A model generated the notes under the pieces. That model worked only from the letters and a program-made list of their open reading frames with translations, was not told the DNA's origin and made no database searches. From NCBI GenBank assembly GCA_003514305.1, contig DORE01000001.1, forward strand, positions 1 to 17,995: a stretch of DNA of 17,995 nucleotides, written 5' to 3'. Source of the stretch: Gammaproteobacteria bacterium (lineage in GTDB: Bacteria > Pseudomonadota > Gammaproteobacteria > Pseudomonadales > Pseudohongiellaceae). Below, one piece after another: positions 7,725 through 15,638 of this stretch (positions within the stretch are counted from its first letter, which is position 1; the number at the start of each line of letters is the position of its first letter). Position numbers and translations under genes: made by a program.

Positions 7725-8744
7725 ATGGCGAATCCGACGCCGGGGACTAATGACTGGTTGGATCAGGTAGTGGAGGAGACCATCGATCCTGATCGACCCA
7801 TCATAGACCCCCATCATCATCTGTGGAAAAGGCGATTCGGCAGTAATTACTTGCTGGAGGAACTCTGGCGCGACACCGGAAGTGGGCACAATGTGGTCAA
7901 GACGGTGTTCATGGAATGCAGCGCTTTCTACCTGCGTGAGGGGCCGGAGCACTTGAAACCTCTGGGCGAAACTCGTTTCATCTCAGACCTGGCGTCAATC
8001 AGTGCCGCTACTCAGAACCACGCCACTGTTGCCGGCATAATTGGACACGCTGATCTTACGCTTGAGCAGCAGAACCTTATCGAGCTCTTGGAACAACACA
8101 AAGAGGTTTGTGCCGGAAAGTTTCGCGGCATCAGACATGCTGGAGCTCACGACAGCAGGCCCGACGACCTTTTCATACCTGGTCAGGCTCCTAAGGATCT
8201 CTATCATAAACATACCTTCAGAACGGGGCTCAAATTACTAGGCAGCATGGGACTGACGTATGACGCTTGGCACTATCATCATCAAAACTCAGATTTTATT
8301 GACCTCGCACAAGCGGTGCCTGAGTGCGTTTTCGTTTTGGATCATCTCGGGACCCCCCTTGGGGAGGGCGTCTACCGAAACCACAGGGAAGAGATCTATC
8401 TAAACTGGAAAAAGGATATGCAAAGACTTGCCAGACTCCCTAACGTCTGCGTAAAACTTGGTGGGCTGGCGATGCCGGATAACGGATTCCGATGGCATCA
8501 ATCACAAAAGCCACCTAGCTCCGATGAGATTATCGCCAAACATGAACGGTATTATCTTCATATGATTGATTGCTTTGGCCCGGAACGGTGCATGTTCGAA
8601 AGCAACTTCCCCGTAGACAGGCTTTCCGCTGGCTACCACACTCTCTACAACGCCTTCAAAAAAATGACCCTCACCTTTTCTGAACAAGAAAAGCATGCGA
8701 TGTTTTTCAGCACAGCGGAAAAAGTCTATTCACTGACAGATTAA
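7725..8744 (+). CDS. Amidohydrolase-related TIM-barrel metal-dependent hydrolase (COG3618 type)
   Basis: This is a predicted cytoplasmic hydrolase of the amidohydrolase superfamily (Amidohydro_2, COG3618), 339 aa, full length. The metal-binding start motif IIDPHHHLW has His30 and His32. FRGIRHAG (134-140), the AWHYHHQ segment around 181-187, LDHLGTP (205-211) and FESNFPVD near 291-298 line the barrel ends in this family; the late Asp298 is the expected catalytic acid. Characterised relatives are lactonases such as 2-pyrone-4,6-dicarboxylate lactonase and fuconolactonase, so lactone hydrolysis in a catabolic pathway is more likely than amide cleavage. GAGAGGA ends seven bases before the ATG, a strong ribosome-binding site. 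Its stop lies eight bases from the remnant start of a dead HAD-phosphatase gene, which was probably co-transcribed with it. Confidence 0.9.
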   Translation: MANPTPGTNDWLDQVVEETIDPDRPIIDPHHHLWKRRFGSNYLLEELWRDTGSGHNVVKTVFMECSAFYLREGPEHLKPLGETRFISDLASISAATQNHATVAGIIGHADLTLEQQNLIELLEQHKEVCAGKFRGIRHAGAHDSRPDDLFIPGQAPKDLYHKHTFRTGLKLLGSMGLTYDAWHYHHQNSDFIDLAQAVPECVFVLDHLGTPLGEGVYRNHREEIYLNWKKDMQRLARLPNVCVKLGGLAMPDNGFRWHQSQKPPSSDEIIAKHERYYLHMIDCFGPERCMFESNFPVDRLSAGYHTLYNAFKKMTLTFSEQEKHAMFFSTAEKVYSLTD

Positions 8745-8752
8745 GTAAGAAC

Positions 8753-9237
8753 ACGCCCTATACCACTTTGATTTTTGGTCTTGACGGCACGCTAAGCGAT
8801 CCAGCGCAAGGGGCAGTGCGCTGCATGACTTCGCATTTACATCCTTTGTCATGCCACCCCGAGCGGATCAAGAGATAACCCGATATACAGAACCCTGTCC
8901 TAAAAAACATGGCTTTCAGCTCGCAGTCTACACTTCAAATTTGCGAATAATTGCCATCTAAGTTATGAAATTATCAGGTTTAATCCGTTTCTTTGACTTC
9001 ATCAGCGGACCCGCCGCGACCGAAATTAAATCAGAACAATTACGGGAGCCGCTCAGCGACAGAACCATCGATTAAGAAGCGTTAATGATGGAGGATCATG
9101 CGATTGATCTGCAGGCGGCTTATAAAAATTAGTTACAGAGCGTTTTGGCGCCCTGAGGCCAAGGCTACTGAGAGCAACTTGAATCTGAGCAAGCGATTTC
9201 CCTGTTCGCCTCTTTTTCAGAGCTTTTAACGCACTAA
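8753..9237 (+). pseudogene. Decayed HAD-superfamily phosphatase gene (Gph-like), inactive
   Basis: Reading frames from 8753 show a HAD phosphatase of the phosphoglycolate-phosphatase-like kind in pieces. The first piece (8753-8878) reads PYTTLIFGLDGTLSDPAQG, which is HAD motif I, but the nucleophile Asp of DLDGT is Gly (GGT). Near 8872-8878 the frame shifts; from 8872 it continues in one frame to 9237: EITRY, then GFQLAVYTSN (motif II region), RFFDFISGP, ALMMEDHAIDLQAA (motif IV acidic pair region) and EQLESEQAISLFASFSELL. In-frame stops lie at 8959, 9073, 9130, 9154 and 9169. About 50 residues of the cap are missing between EITRY and GFQLAV, so roughly 160 of about 215 residues remain. The initiation codon seems to be ACG (8753) where ATG is expected. 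Once eight bases behind the amidohydrolase, it cannot now make a working enzyme. Confidence 0.85.
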
Positions 9238-9261
9238 CATAGCGCTGAGAACAAGAGAAAC

Positions 9262-9684
9262 TTATTTCTTTCCTAACCGTTTAATGACCGCGCTGCTGGT
9301 TAGCACAATTTGCTCACCAGAACGGAGAACGCAGCGCATAAAAACCATATTACGACCGCGGCGGATGGTCTCCGCCTCTCCCATAATTAAGTCTCCCTCA
9401 CTTGCAGGCGCGACAAACTCATTATTACAGCTCACTGTCACGACGCTCTCGGCCTCCGAGCCTCCATTTGCACCAAGACAAAGGGTGTAATCCGCGAGAG
9501 ACATCAAGACACCTCCATGGACCGTCTTGTGCGCATTGCAATGGCGAGCCTGCGCCCTGAACGCCGTCCGCGGATGTGTCCCGTCCATGTAGAAAAAAAA
9601 CGGCCCGATATGGTCCTCCGCCATGTCTCCCTGCCAGTGTCGATAGCAGTCAGAAATGTCATAGTCGATAGGTTTAAAACTCAT
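9262..9684 (-). CDS. Hotdog-fold thioesterase, PaaI family
   Basis: This acyl-CoA thioesterase of the PaaI/hotdog family is 140 aa, the full usual length, and presumably a cytoplasmic oligomer. The active-site block HCNAHKTVHGGVLMSLADYT contains the conserved HGG (56-58) and Asp65 on the central helix, and CNNEFVAPASEGD follows as the family's second strand region. These enzymes hydrolyse CoA esters, often aromatic or medium-chain intermediates, during catabolism or as CoA recycling; the substrate is not readable here. The ATG at 9684 has only a weak ribosome-binding site. It runs against the HAD pseudogene, whose last codon lies 24 bases from its stop. Function at family level is secure. Confidence 0.9.
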   Translation of the reverse strand: MSFKPIDYDISDCYRHWQGDMAEDHIGPFFFYMDGTHPRTAFRAQARHCNAHKTVHGGVLMSLADYTLCLGANGGSEAESVVTVSCNNEFVAPASEGDLIMGEAETIRRGRNMVFMRCVLRSGEQIVLTSSAVIKRLGKK

Positions 9685-9998
9685 AATCTACAAAAGCCTT
9701 TGTCATGCCCGGTTTAAGCATCGGGGGATAAGTGAATCCGCATAAATTCTCACAATCTTGAACGGCAACGTAAACCACTACCGAGTAACGTCACCAGCAG
9801 CAGTGCTGACTCCTGCTGTCAGCAGGGTTAGGAGCAACCGAACATAACATAGTGTGTGCAGTCGCGTAACTTTGGTCTGAGCGGCCAGACGATTGAAGGG
9901 ACTACGTTGACATTATCGGGCTTTTTGGTACCTCTTCAAGACTGCGTCAACCAAAACGAATCCATATGCCGCGAATGGCTGAGCCGCATCCTGCTCAA
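9685..9998 (-). other. 314-bp gap between thioesterase and patatin genes; no intact gene
   Basis: No complete gene is seen. Two open stretches on the minus strand may be coding relics. One (stop at 9913-9915) ends QPFAAYGFVLVDAVLKRYQ. The other (about 9864-9703, one TAG) begins with a leader-like hydrophobic run, VRLLLTLLTAGVSTAAG. A seven-base-pair hairpin, TGCTGAC/GTCAGCA, lies at 9804-9824 with no T tract. None of these is enough to call a gene or a terminator. Confidence 0.4.
9804..9824. repeat. Short inverted repeat (hairpin) of unknown role
   Basis: TGCTGAC (9804-9810) and GTCAGCA (9818-9824) are perfect inverted copies around a seven-base loop. No T run follows on either strand, so it is not a typical intrinsic terminator. 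Confidence 0.45.
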
Positions 9999-11099
9999 CT
10001 AGATAAATTTGCGCAACTCCACAGGCCGGTCAGAGAAGTTCTTGATTACTAAACGATCCGGATTTTCGACCAACTGAGAGAACTCCAGCGCCAATTCGTG
10101 GCTGACTTCCAACACCTGGCTCCAGTTTTCTAGCCTTTTGTCCTCGCTGTATCGTTGAAAGTCATTGCGATCAGGAATCCTGCCACCTGGCAGGCGAGCC
10201 ATAAACTCAGCACTGGGTGTCACCACAACGACATTATCGAAATGATTTAAGGGGGGCTGCCTCCAAAAAAGCTTTTTATCGAACCATCCGGGCGTAATAG
10301 TGGAGCTGAAGTGTGGATAGAGAACGAGGCCGTCGATGGAATTAAAAGGCAAATCAAAATGATAGTCAGTAATACCGCCATCCCAATACAGACCTCTACG
10401 TGCTCCTTGAACATCCCTTACGCCTTTCAATAAGAAAGGAATTGATCCGCTGGCCAGCATTGCATCAGGGACGTTGCTCTCAGTCAGAGGAACAATGGCT
10501 GTATCCAGGTCGCTTAACGAAGCAAATGGGCTTTGCCCCTGGTTACTTGCTGGCATTGTTGAGAAAATCGTTCGCTGGAAGAACCACGAAAGCGAGCGTC
10601 TACTGAACAGGTTCGCGATCGCACTTCCCGCCAAGGCCAATTTCTGTAGGTTGGCGGATTCAGACCCTGCTAATCCTTTGCAGCGGTCTGCCACGATATG
10701 AGTCTGAATCAGCTGATTCGCTGCAATCTCACCAGCGCCTGAAGATCCCAGTGCTGCCGCTAACATCGAACGCATTTTTTCCGTAATTTCCTCAACAGTT
10801 GGCTGGGCAGAGTAGGTTTCCCGGCTGTAACGAGCGGCCAGTTCATCTATTGCACGCAGAGGGGTTGCTGTACCGAGACAGCATAATCGCCAAGCCCCTG
10901 CTGATGAGCCTAGCGTCATCAGAGGCTTATCTCTTTTGGCAAAATAATCACCGAAGAGAAAACGATCCAGACCGTACAGTACGAACCATTTAGGCCCTCC
11001 TGACGCGCCCACCAACAGGGAAAACTGAGCTGGATCGAGGCCGTTCTCCTCGATTTGGCTTTTGGCTCTGGATCCAGCATAGATTTCAAGTGCAGACAT
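9999..11099 (-). CDS. Patatin-like phospholipase family protein
   Basis: This predicted lipid acyl hydrolase with a patatin fold is 366 aa. The glycine-rich oxyanion-hole segment GASGGPK (31-37) and the nucleophile elbow GSSAGAW (Ser66 in GxSxG) lie at the N-terminus. The second catalytic element, Asp240, sits in YWDGGITDYH (D-G-[AG]), so the Ser-Asp dyad is intact. There is no signal peptide and no membrane helix, so it should act in the cytoplasm or at the inner membrane surface. Between these motifs is a variable region with ASGSIPFLL, a patatin hallmark. The ATG at 11099 lacks a clear ribosome-binding site. It is divergently arranged with the MFS transporter (109-bp gap). Phospholipid or acylglycerol hydrolysis is likely; the exact substrate and role are unknown. 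Confidence 0.88.
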   Translation of the reverse strand: MSALEIYAGSRAKSQIEENGLDPAQFSLLVGASGGPKWFVLYGLDRFLFGDYFAKRDKPLMTLGSSAGAWRLCCLGTATPLRAIDELAARYSRETYSAQPTVEEITEKMRSMLAAALGSSGAGEIAANQLIQTHIVADRCKGLAGSESANLQKLALAGSAIANLFSRRSLSWFFQRTIFSTMPASNQGQSPFASLSDLDTAIVPLTESNVPDAMLASGSIPFLLKGVRDVQGARRGLYWDGGITDYHFDLPFNSIDGLVLYPHFSSTITPGWFDKKLFWRQPPLNHFDNVVVVTPSAEFMARLPGGRIPDRNDFQRYSEDKRLENWSQVLEVSHELALEFSQLVENPDRLVIKNFSDRPVELRKFI

Positions 11100-11208
11100 A
11101 AGACAAGATGATATAGTCCGTTAAGGTATGGCGCTAGCGTGCCCTTCGCTTTTTATGAGTTATCCAAACAGGCTCAAAGCACTCACGTCCCCATTCGGCT
11201 GAGAAAAG

Positions 11209-12414
11209 ATGAAAGCTACAGCCTTGAGCGCAATCATCCATGACCGGAAGACGCTTCTCTATCTGCTGGCCATTGGCAACACCACTGCATTCGCAGTCTG
11301 GCAAGTCATGCTGAACAATTTCGTTGTTGAGCATGCATCGTTCGGCGGCGAAGAAATCGGCATATTACAGAGTCTGCGTGAAGTCCCCGGCTTTCTGGCT
11401 TTTACTGCGATACTGGTTATGCTGATCATCCGTCAGCAAAGCTTCGCCATCCTGTCTTTGCTGCTGCTCGGGCTAGGCACTGCGATTACGGCGTTCTATC
11501 CGGCAGCCCTGTGGCTTTATTTCAGTACAGTCATTATGTCGATTGGCTTTCACTATCTCGAAACGCTCCACAATTCATTGAGCCTGCAATGGCTCTCTAC
11601 AGATGAAACGCCGGAAGTCCTCGGCAAACTTCTGAGCGTGAGGGCCATGTGCAATTTTTTAGTATTGGGCAGCCTGTATATTTATCTATTGATCTACAAT
11701 GTAGATTACGTGCTGGTGTACCTGATCGCGGGTGGCATAACTATAGCCATAGGCATGTTTTGCTGGATTGGAATCCCAAGATTTAATGATCCGGTAACAC
11801 AGCGAAAGCAGTTGTTTCTGCGAAAGAACTACTGGCTTTACTATGCTCTGACATTCCTCGCTGGTGCCCGTCGTCAGATTTTTGTTGTATTCGCCGGTTT
11901 TCTTCTGGTGGAAAAATTCAATTTCCCCGTGGAAAATGTCGTGCTTCTGACTTTGGTCAATTCAGCACTTACTTTCTGGCTCGCGCCCAAAATTGGCAGA
12001 TTAGTTGGCATGATCGGTGAGAGGCGCGCGCTGACATTAGAATATATTGGCCTGATTTTCGTTTTTGTCAGTTACGCATTCGTTGACAATCTCGCGGTCA
12101 CGATAGCGCTTTATTTACTGGATCACCTATTCTTTGCCATGGCGATCGCGATCAAAACCTACTTCCAGAAAATCGCCAAGCCTGAGGACATCGCGGCAAC
12201 TTCTTCAATCAGCTTTACCATCAATCACCTTGCCGCAGTGGCCTTGCCGGCCTTGCTGGGTGCCGTCTGGATCATTGATCATCGTGCCGTTTTTCTCATT
12301 GGTGCTGGTATTGCCCTGAGCTCTCTTCTGTTGTCTCAGCTGATTCCGGATTCGCCAAAATTTGGACAGGAAACCCGCCTCGGTGCCGCAGCGAACCAAT
12401 CGAGCCTCTCCTGA
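11209..12414 (+). CDS. Major facilitator superfamily (MFS) transporter
   Basis: This integral inner-membrane protein of 401 aa has about 12 hydrophobic segments, the size and layout of an MFS permease. After the first helix (around residues 16-36, LLYLLAIGN) it carries short charged loops such as LQSLREVPGF and, midway, IPRFNDPVTQRKQLFLRKNY, consistent with the central cytoplasmic loop between two six-helix halves. The second half contains FLAGARRQIFVVFAGFLLV and LAPKIGRLVGMIGERRALT, the latter matching the MFS loop 8-9 pattern. The start is supported only by a weak purine-rich GAGAAAAG just upstream. It lies 151 bp before the SelD-fusion gene, in the same direction, but the latter seems to have its own promoter. 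The substrate is not identifiable; a link to selenium compounds is speculative. Confidence 0.87.
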   Translation: MKATALSAIIHDRKTLLYLLAIGNTTAFAVWQVMLNNFVVEHASFGGEEIGILQSLREVPGFLAFTAILVMLIIRQQSFAILSLLLLGLGTAITAFYPAALWLYFSTVIMSIGFHYLETLHNSLSLQWLSTDETPEVLGKLLSVRAMCNFLVLGSLYIYLLIYNVDYVLVYLIAGGITIAIGMFCWIGIPRFNDPVTQRKQLFLRKNYWLYYALTFLAGARRQIFVVFAGFLLVEKFNFPVENVVLLTLVNSALTFWLAPKIGRLVGMIGERRALTLEYIGLIFVFVSYAFVDNLAVTIALYLLDHLFFAMAIAIKTYFQKIAKPEDIAATSSISFTINHLAAVALPALLGAVWIIDHRAVFLIGAGIALSSLLLSQLIPDSPKFGQETRLGAAANQSSLS

Positions 12415-12462
12415 AGCAACCGGTTCTGGCAGCTCTGAACCTTGAGCCCTACACCGGGATGA

Positions 12463-12490
12463 TTGAGAGGAATGCTACAGGTACTATAAT
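12463..12490 (+). promoter_or_regulatory. Strong sigma-70 promoter for the oxidoreductase–SelD fusion gene
   Basis: TTGAGA (12463-12468, five of six matches) and a perfect TATAAT (12485-12490) are separated by 16 bases. Transcription would start near 12497, giving a leader of about 70 bases before the ATG at 12566. This is the best promoter match in the window and suggests independent expression of the gene from the MFS transporter. Confidence 0.68.
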
Positions 12491-12565
12491 ATATGTATTG
12501 GTCCAACCCGACCCCCGCAGAGACAACATTCAGGTAAATCACACCGTGCATCCGGTCTCTCAGAA

Positions 12566-14824
12566 ATGAAAATTAGCCCAATCGTCAAGCACTTGGTACT
12601 GATCGGTGGCGGCCACAGTCATCTGGCGGTACTTCGCAGGTTCGGCATGCATCCTGTGCCCGGTCTGGCGGTGACTCTGATCAGCCGAGAGGTTGTGACC
12701 CCGTACTCCGGGTCATTGCCTGCACATCTTGTCGGTCTGTACAGCCGCGACCTGATGCACATTGATTTGCGCCCGCTGGCGCAGTTTGCGGGCGCGCGTC
12801 TGATTCAGTCAGAAGTGACAAAGATCAATCTCGAAGACCGCAGCATCGAACTCTGTGATCGGCCCGATATCCCATTTGATTGCCTATCACTGAACATCGG
12901 CTCACGTCCAGACAGCGCATTGATTACGGGAGCCTCTAACCACGCGCTGGCAGTGAAACCGATTGACAAATTTCTTCGGGAGTGGAAATTCATCAAGCAG
13001 CAGGCCAGCACTACCCTGTCAACGGGCGAGAACTATCGACTGGCTATCGTTGGCGGCGGGCCGGCCAGTGTTGAGCTGGCCTTTGCCTCGCAAATTGCGA
13101 TTGAACAGTGCGAGGGGACCAGCGGACAAAAAGCCGGACGATTACAAATTTGTCTCGTCACCGCGGGAGATAAATTGCTGACGGGGCATAGCACTCGAAG
13201 CCAGGAGTTTGCTCTGCGGGAACTCGAGAGCAGGGGTGTTGAAATTCGCTTTGGCGGGCGCGTCGCCCGCTTTGGGAAAAACAGACTCGTGCTGACCGAT
13301 GACACGGAACTGGAGTGCGATGCGGCAATTTATGCAACCGGAGCAAGTTTGCCAGAATGGCCGTTTCAATGCGGACTTGCGAAGAGCGCAGATGGATTCA
13401 TTGAAGTTGGCCCAACGCTGCAAACCAGTAGTCACGACTTTGTCTTCGCGGCCGGTGATGCCGCCACCATACGCAATGAACCAAGGCCGAAATCCGGTGT
13501 CTACGCAGTGCGTCAGGGGAAAATTCTAGCGATGAACTTGCGCCGCTTTGTAACCGGTCGACCACTCAAGCGCTACACTCCGCAAAAAAAGACGCTGGCA
13601 CTTATCAGTATGAGCAACAAGTCGGCCATTGCCACCCGAGGTGACTGGTTCTTTCAGAGTGCTAGCATGTGGCGGCTGAAAGACATCATCGATCGACGCT
13701 TCCTGAAAAAATACTCTGAACTGCCACAAATGCCCGTTGAGCTGGACATCGCACCAGGGCTACTGGACCAACAGGCAGAGACCAAACTTCGAAATCATGC
13801 CATGCGCTGCGCTGGGTGCGGGGCGAAAGTCGCCAGCAGCGTGCTGGAAGAAGTTCTTGACGAGCTCCCTGAATTAAGACGTGACGATGTTCTGAGTGAA
13901 TCGGGTGGCGCTGAAGACGCGTCACGTATTCAACTGCCGGACGGACGAATACTTTTGCAAAGTCTAGACTTTATCAAAGCATTTACCCACGACCCGTTCC
14001 TATTTGGGAAAATCGCAACCAATCACAGTTTGAGCGATATATATGCCATGGGCGTGCAGGCACACTCTGCTCTGGCTCTGGCCGGGCTGCCGTTCGCGGA
14101 GAGAAGATACAGCAGGCAGCAGCTCCGGGAACTCATGCTTGGCTGCAGTGAGGCGCTGGAAGAAAATGGCTGCAGCCTGATCGGCGGGCACTCGGCAGAA
14201 GCGGAGCAATTACAATTTGGAATGGCCGTCAACGGCTTTGCAGCGCCGGAAACCATCCTGACAAAAAGTAACCTCAAAATTGGAGATACATTGATACTCA
14301 CAAAACCATTAGGCTCCGGGACTCTGCTTGCCGCTGACATGCGTCATCAGGCACGCCATGAGTGGATGGATGCTCTCATGCAGAGCATGCTCAGTTCGAA
14401 TCGGAAAGCATCCGAAATTTCTGTGGCGCATGGTGCTCACGCCTGCACAGATATCACCGGCTTTGGACTCCTAGGTCATCTTCTGGAAATGCTGGCGAAC
14501 AATTGCATGGGCGTGACTCTGCTGCTCGAACAGATTCCGACTTTTGCAGGTGCTCTGACAACCCTAGGCAGTGGAATCGTAAGTTCACTCCACACCGATA
14601 ATCAACTGAATGCGGCTCGGATAAGCAATCAGGTCGATTTTCAAAATCACGACCTTTTCCCTGTGCTATTTGATCCGCAAACCGCCGGCGGGCTGCTGAT
14701 CAGCCTTCCACGCTCCAGAGCCAAGGCCTGTCTCGACAAGCTGGTTGCGACCGGTCACGACCGAGCCGCAATAATTGGCGAAATCATTGAAGCGAAAGAC
14801 GCCGGCACGATCATACTGTCCTAA
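12566..14824 (+). CDS. selD: Fusion of FAD/NAD(P) oxidoreductase and selenide, water dikinase (selenophosphate synthetase)
   Basis: This two-domain protein of 752 aa carries an N-terminal pyridine-nucleotide oxidoreductase (NDH-2/SQR-like, residues 1 to about 380): LVLIGGGHSH (10-19) for FAD, a second dinucleotide fold AIVGGGPASVELA (160-172), and the FAD-closing FVFAAGDAA with Asp298. A linker leads to SelD (about 410-752), which makes selenophosphate from selenide and ATP. The SelD start reads RCAGCGAKV: catalytic Cys418 and Lys421 match Cys17 and Lys20 of E. coli SelD, while the Cys next but one in E. coli is Ala here. GGHSAEAEQL and DITGFGLLGH (Asp629) are SelD core motifs. Such fusions are known; the oxidoreductase may supply reduced selenide, which is inference. 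The ATG has no clear ribosome-binding site. SelA, SelB and SelU are not in the window. Confidence 0.95.
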   Translation: MKISPIVKHLVLIGGGHSHLAVLRRFGMHPVPGLAVTLISREVVTPYSGSLPAHLVGLYSRDLMHIDLRPLAQFAGARLIQSEVTKINLEDRSIELCDRPDIPFDCLSLNIGSRPDSALITGASNHALAVKPIDKFLREWKFIKQQASTTLSTGENYRLAIVGGGPASVELAFASQIAIEQCEGTSGQKAGRLQICLVTAGDKLLTGHSTRSQEFALRELESRGVEIRFGGRVARFGKNRLVLTDDTELECDAAIYATGASLPEWPFQCGLAKSADGFIEVGPTLQTSSHDFVFAAGDAATIRNEPRPKSGVYAVRQGKILAMNLRRFVTGRPLKRYTPQKKTLALISMSNKSAIATRGDWFFQSASMWRLKDIIDRRFLKKYSELPQMPVELDIAPGLLDQQAETKLRNHAMRCAGCGAKVASSVLEEVLDELPELRRDDVLSESGGAEDASRIQLPDGRILLQSLDFIKAFTHDPFLFGKIATNHSLSDIYAMGVQAHSALALAGLPFAERRYSRQQLRELMLGCSEALEENGCSLIGGHSAEAEQLQFGMAVNGFAAPETILTKSNLKIGDTLILTKPLGSGTLLAADMRHQARHEWMDALMQSMLSSNRKASEISVAHGAHACTDITGFGLLGHLLEMLANNCMGVTLLLEQIPTFAGALTTLGSGIVSSLHTDNQLNAARISNQVDFQNHDLFPVLFDPQTAGGLLISLPRSRAKACLDKLVATGHDRAAIIGEIIEAKDAGTIILS

Positions 14825-14909
14825 AAGCATCCGTCAGGCTTATCTGGAAGCGAACTGAAAGCTCAGGTATATTCGCGGCTGCGTAGCTGACGCAAAAAAA
14901 GGACCATTT

Positions 14910-15638
14910 ATGACCATGCAACAATTTGCCTGCTTCGCCGCACTAAACATGCTTCTGCTGACGCCGCTGGGCAGTGCGCAGGACAGTGGAACGAGCGCTG
15001 TGCTGGATCGCTACAACGGACTGTCACTGCCACGGCAGGGGCCGACAATAGACGCCAGTCTAGCGCAAAGACTGTTCCGTCGCGGCAACACTTTCAGTAG
15101 TTTGGGTCGCTATGAAGAGGCCATTAACGAGTACAAAAAAGCCATCAGTGCAGATCCAGGTTTTTCTAACGCAATTCGCAACCTCGCTAATACTTACTAC
15201 TTCCTCAAAAACTATGAAGAAGCCAAACCCCTACTGGCGCGTTTTATTGAGCTCGAAACACAAACTACAGCGCCTTTGATTGCCGCCGTGCAGACCCTCG
15301 GGGAACTTGAACGGGAGAGCCAAAACTACCGACGCGCAATCGAATACGACGAACGCGCGATCGAATTGGTGCCAGATGACGATTCGCAAATACACATCAT
15401 GGCGAATACCTACAATAATAACGGCTATCCAGATCTTGCGATTCGCGTTTATCAAGCCGGCATCACAGCGATGCCCGACAATGCTTTTTTTGACCGGAGC
15501 CTCGGTCGCCTTTTAGAACAATCAGGGCGACTGGAGGAGGCATTGGCAGCCTACCGATCGGCCTCGGTAAAGGATGCTGACTCCGATTTTTACGCCGATC
15601 TGGTCAAAAGCCTAGAGCGCCGCCTCAAAAGCCAGTGA
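14910..15638 (+). CDS. Exported tetratricopeptide-repeat protein
   Basis: This protein of 242 aa has an N-terminal signal peptide (MTMQQFACFAALNMLLLT, likely cut after GSA|Q near residue 23-24) and several tetratricopeptide repeats over about residues 50-240. Repeat signatures include AQRLFRRGNTFSSLGRYEEA, YKKAISADPGFSNAIRNLAN, YRRAIEYDERAIELVPDDD and LGRLLEQSGRLEEALAAYRS, with the small-residue/aromatic spacing of TPR helices. TPR proteins serve as binding scaffolds; the partner is unknown here. The ATG has AAAGGA ending six bases upstream, stronger than for the Met three codons later. It lacks the coiled-coil N-terminus of CpoB, so it is not that Pal partner. The 3' end overlaps the convergent aminopeptidase gene by 27 bases, so part of both stop regions is shared. 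Confidence 0.85.
   Translation: MTMQQFACFAALNMLLLTPLGSAQDSGTSAVLDRYNGLSLPRQGPTIDASLAQRLFRRGNTFSSLGRYEEAINEYKKAISADPGFSNAIRNLANTYYFLKNYEEAKPLLARFIELETQTTAPLIAAVQTLGELERESQNYRRAIEYDERAIELVPDDDSQIHIMANTYNNNGYPDLAIRVYQAGITAMPDNAFFDRSLGRLLEQSGRLEEALAAYRSASVKDADSDFYADLVKSLERRLKSQ

Noticed and set aside
9154..9171. In-frame TGA codons at 9154 and 9169, close in the chromosome to selD, as selenocysteine codons
   Set aside because: The same frame also contains TAA (8959, 9073) and TAG (9130), a frameshift and a lost nucleophile, so it is a dead gene and not a selenoprotein.
14880..14900. Hairpin TGCGT/ACGCA followed by a run of seven A as a terminator after the SelD fusion
   Set aside because: On the plus strand the stem is followed by A, not T, and on the minus strand the T run comes before the hairpin. 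The A run is better explained as part of the ribosome-binding region of the TPR gene.
14910..15638. TPR protein as CpoB, the missing Pal partner
   Set aside because: It lacks the N-terminal coiled-coil trimerisation region of CpoB and is far from pal.
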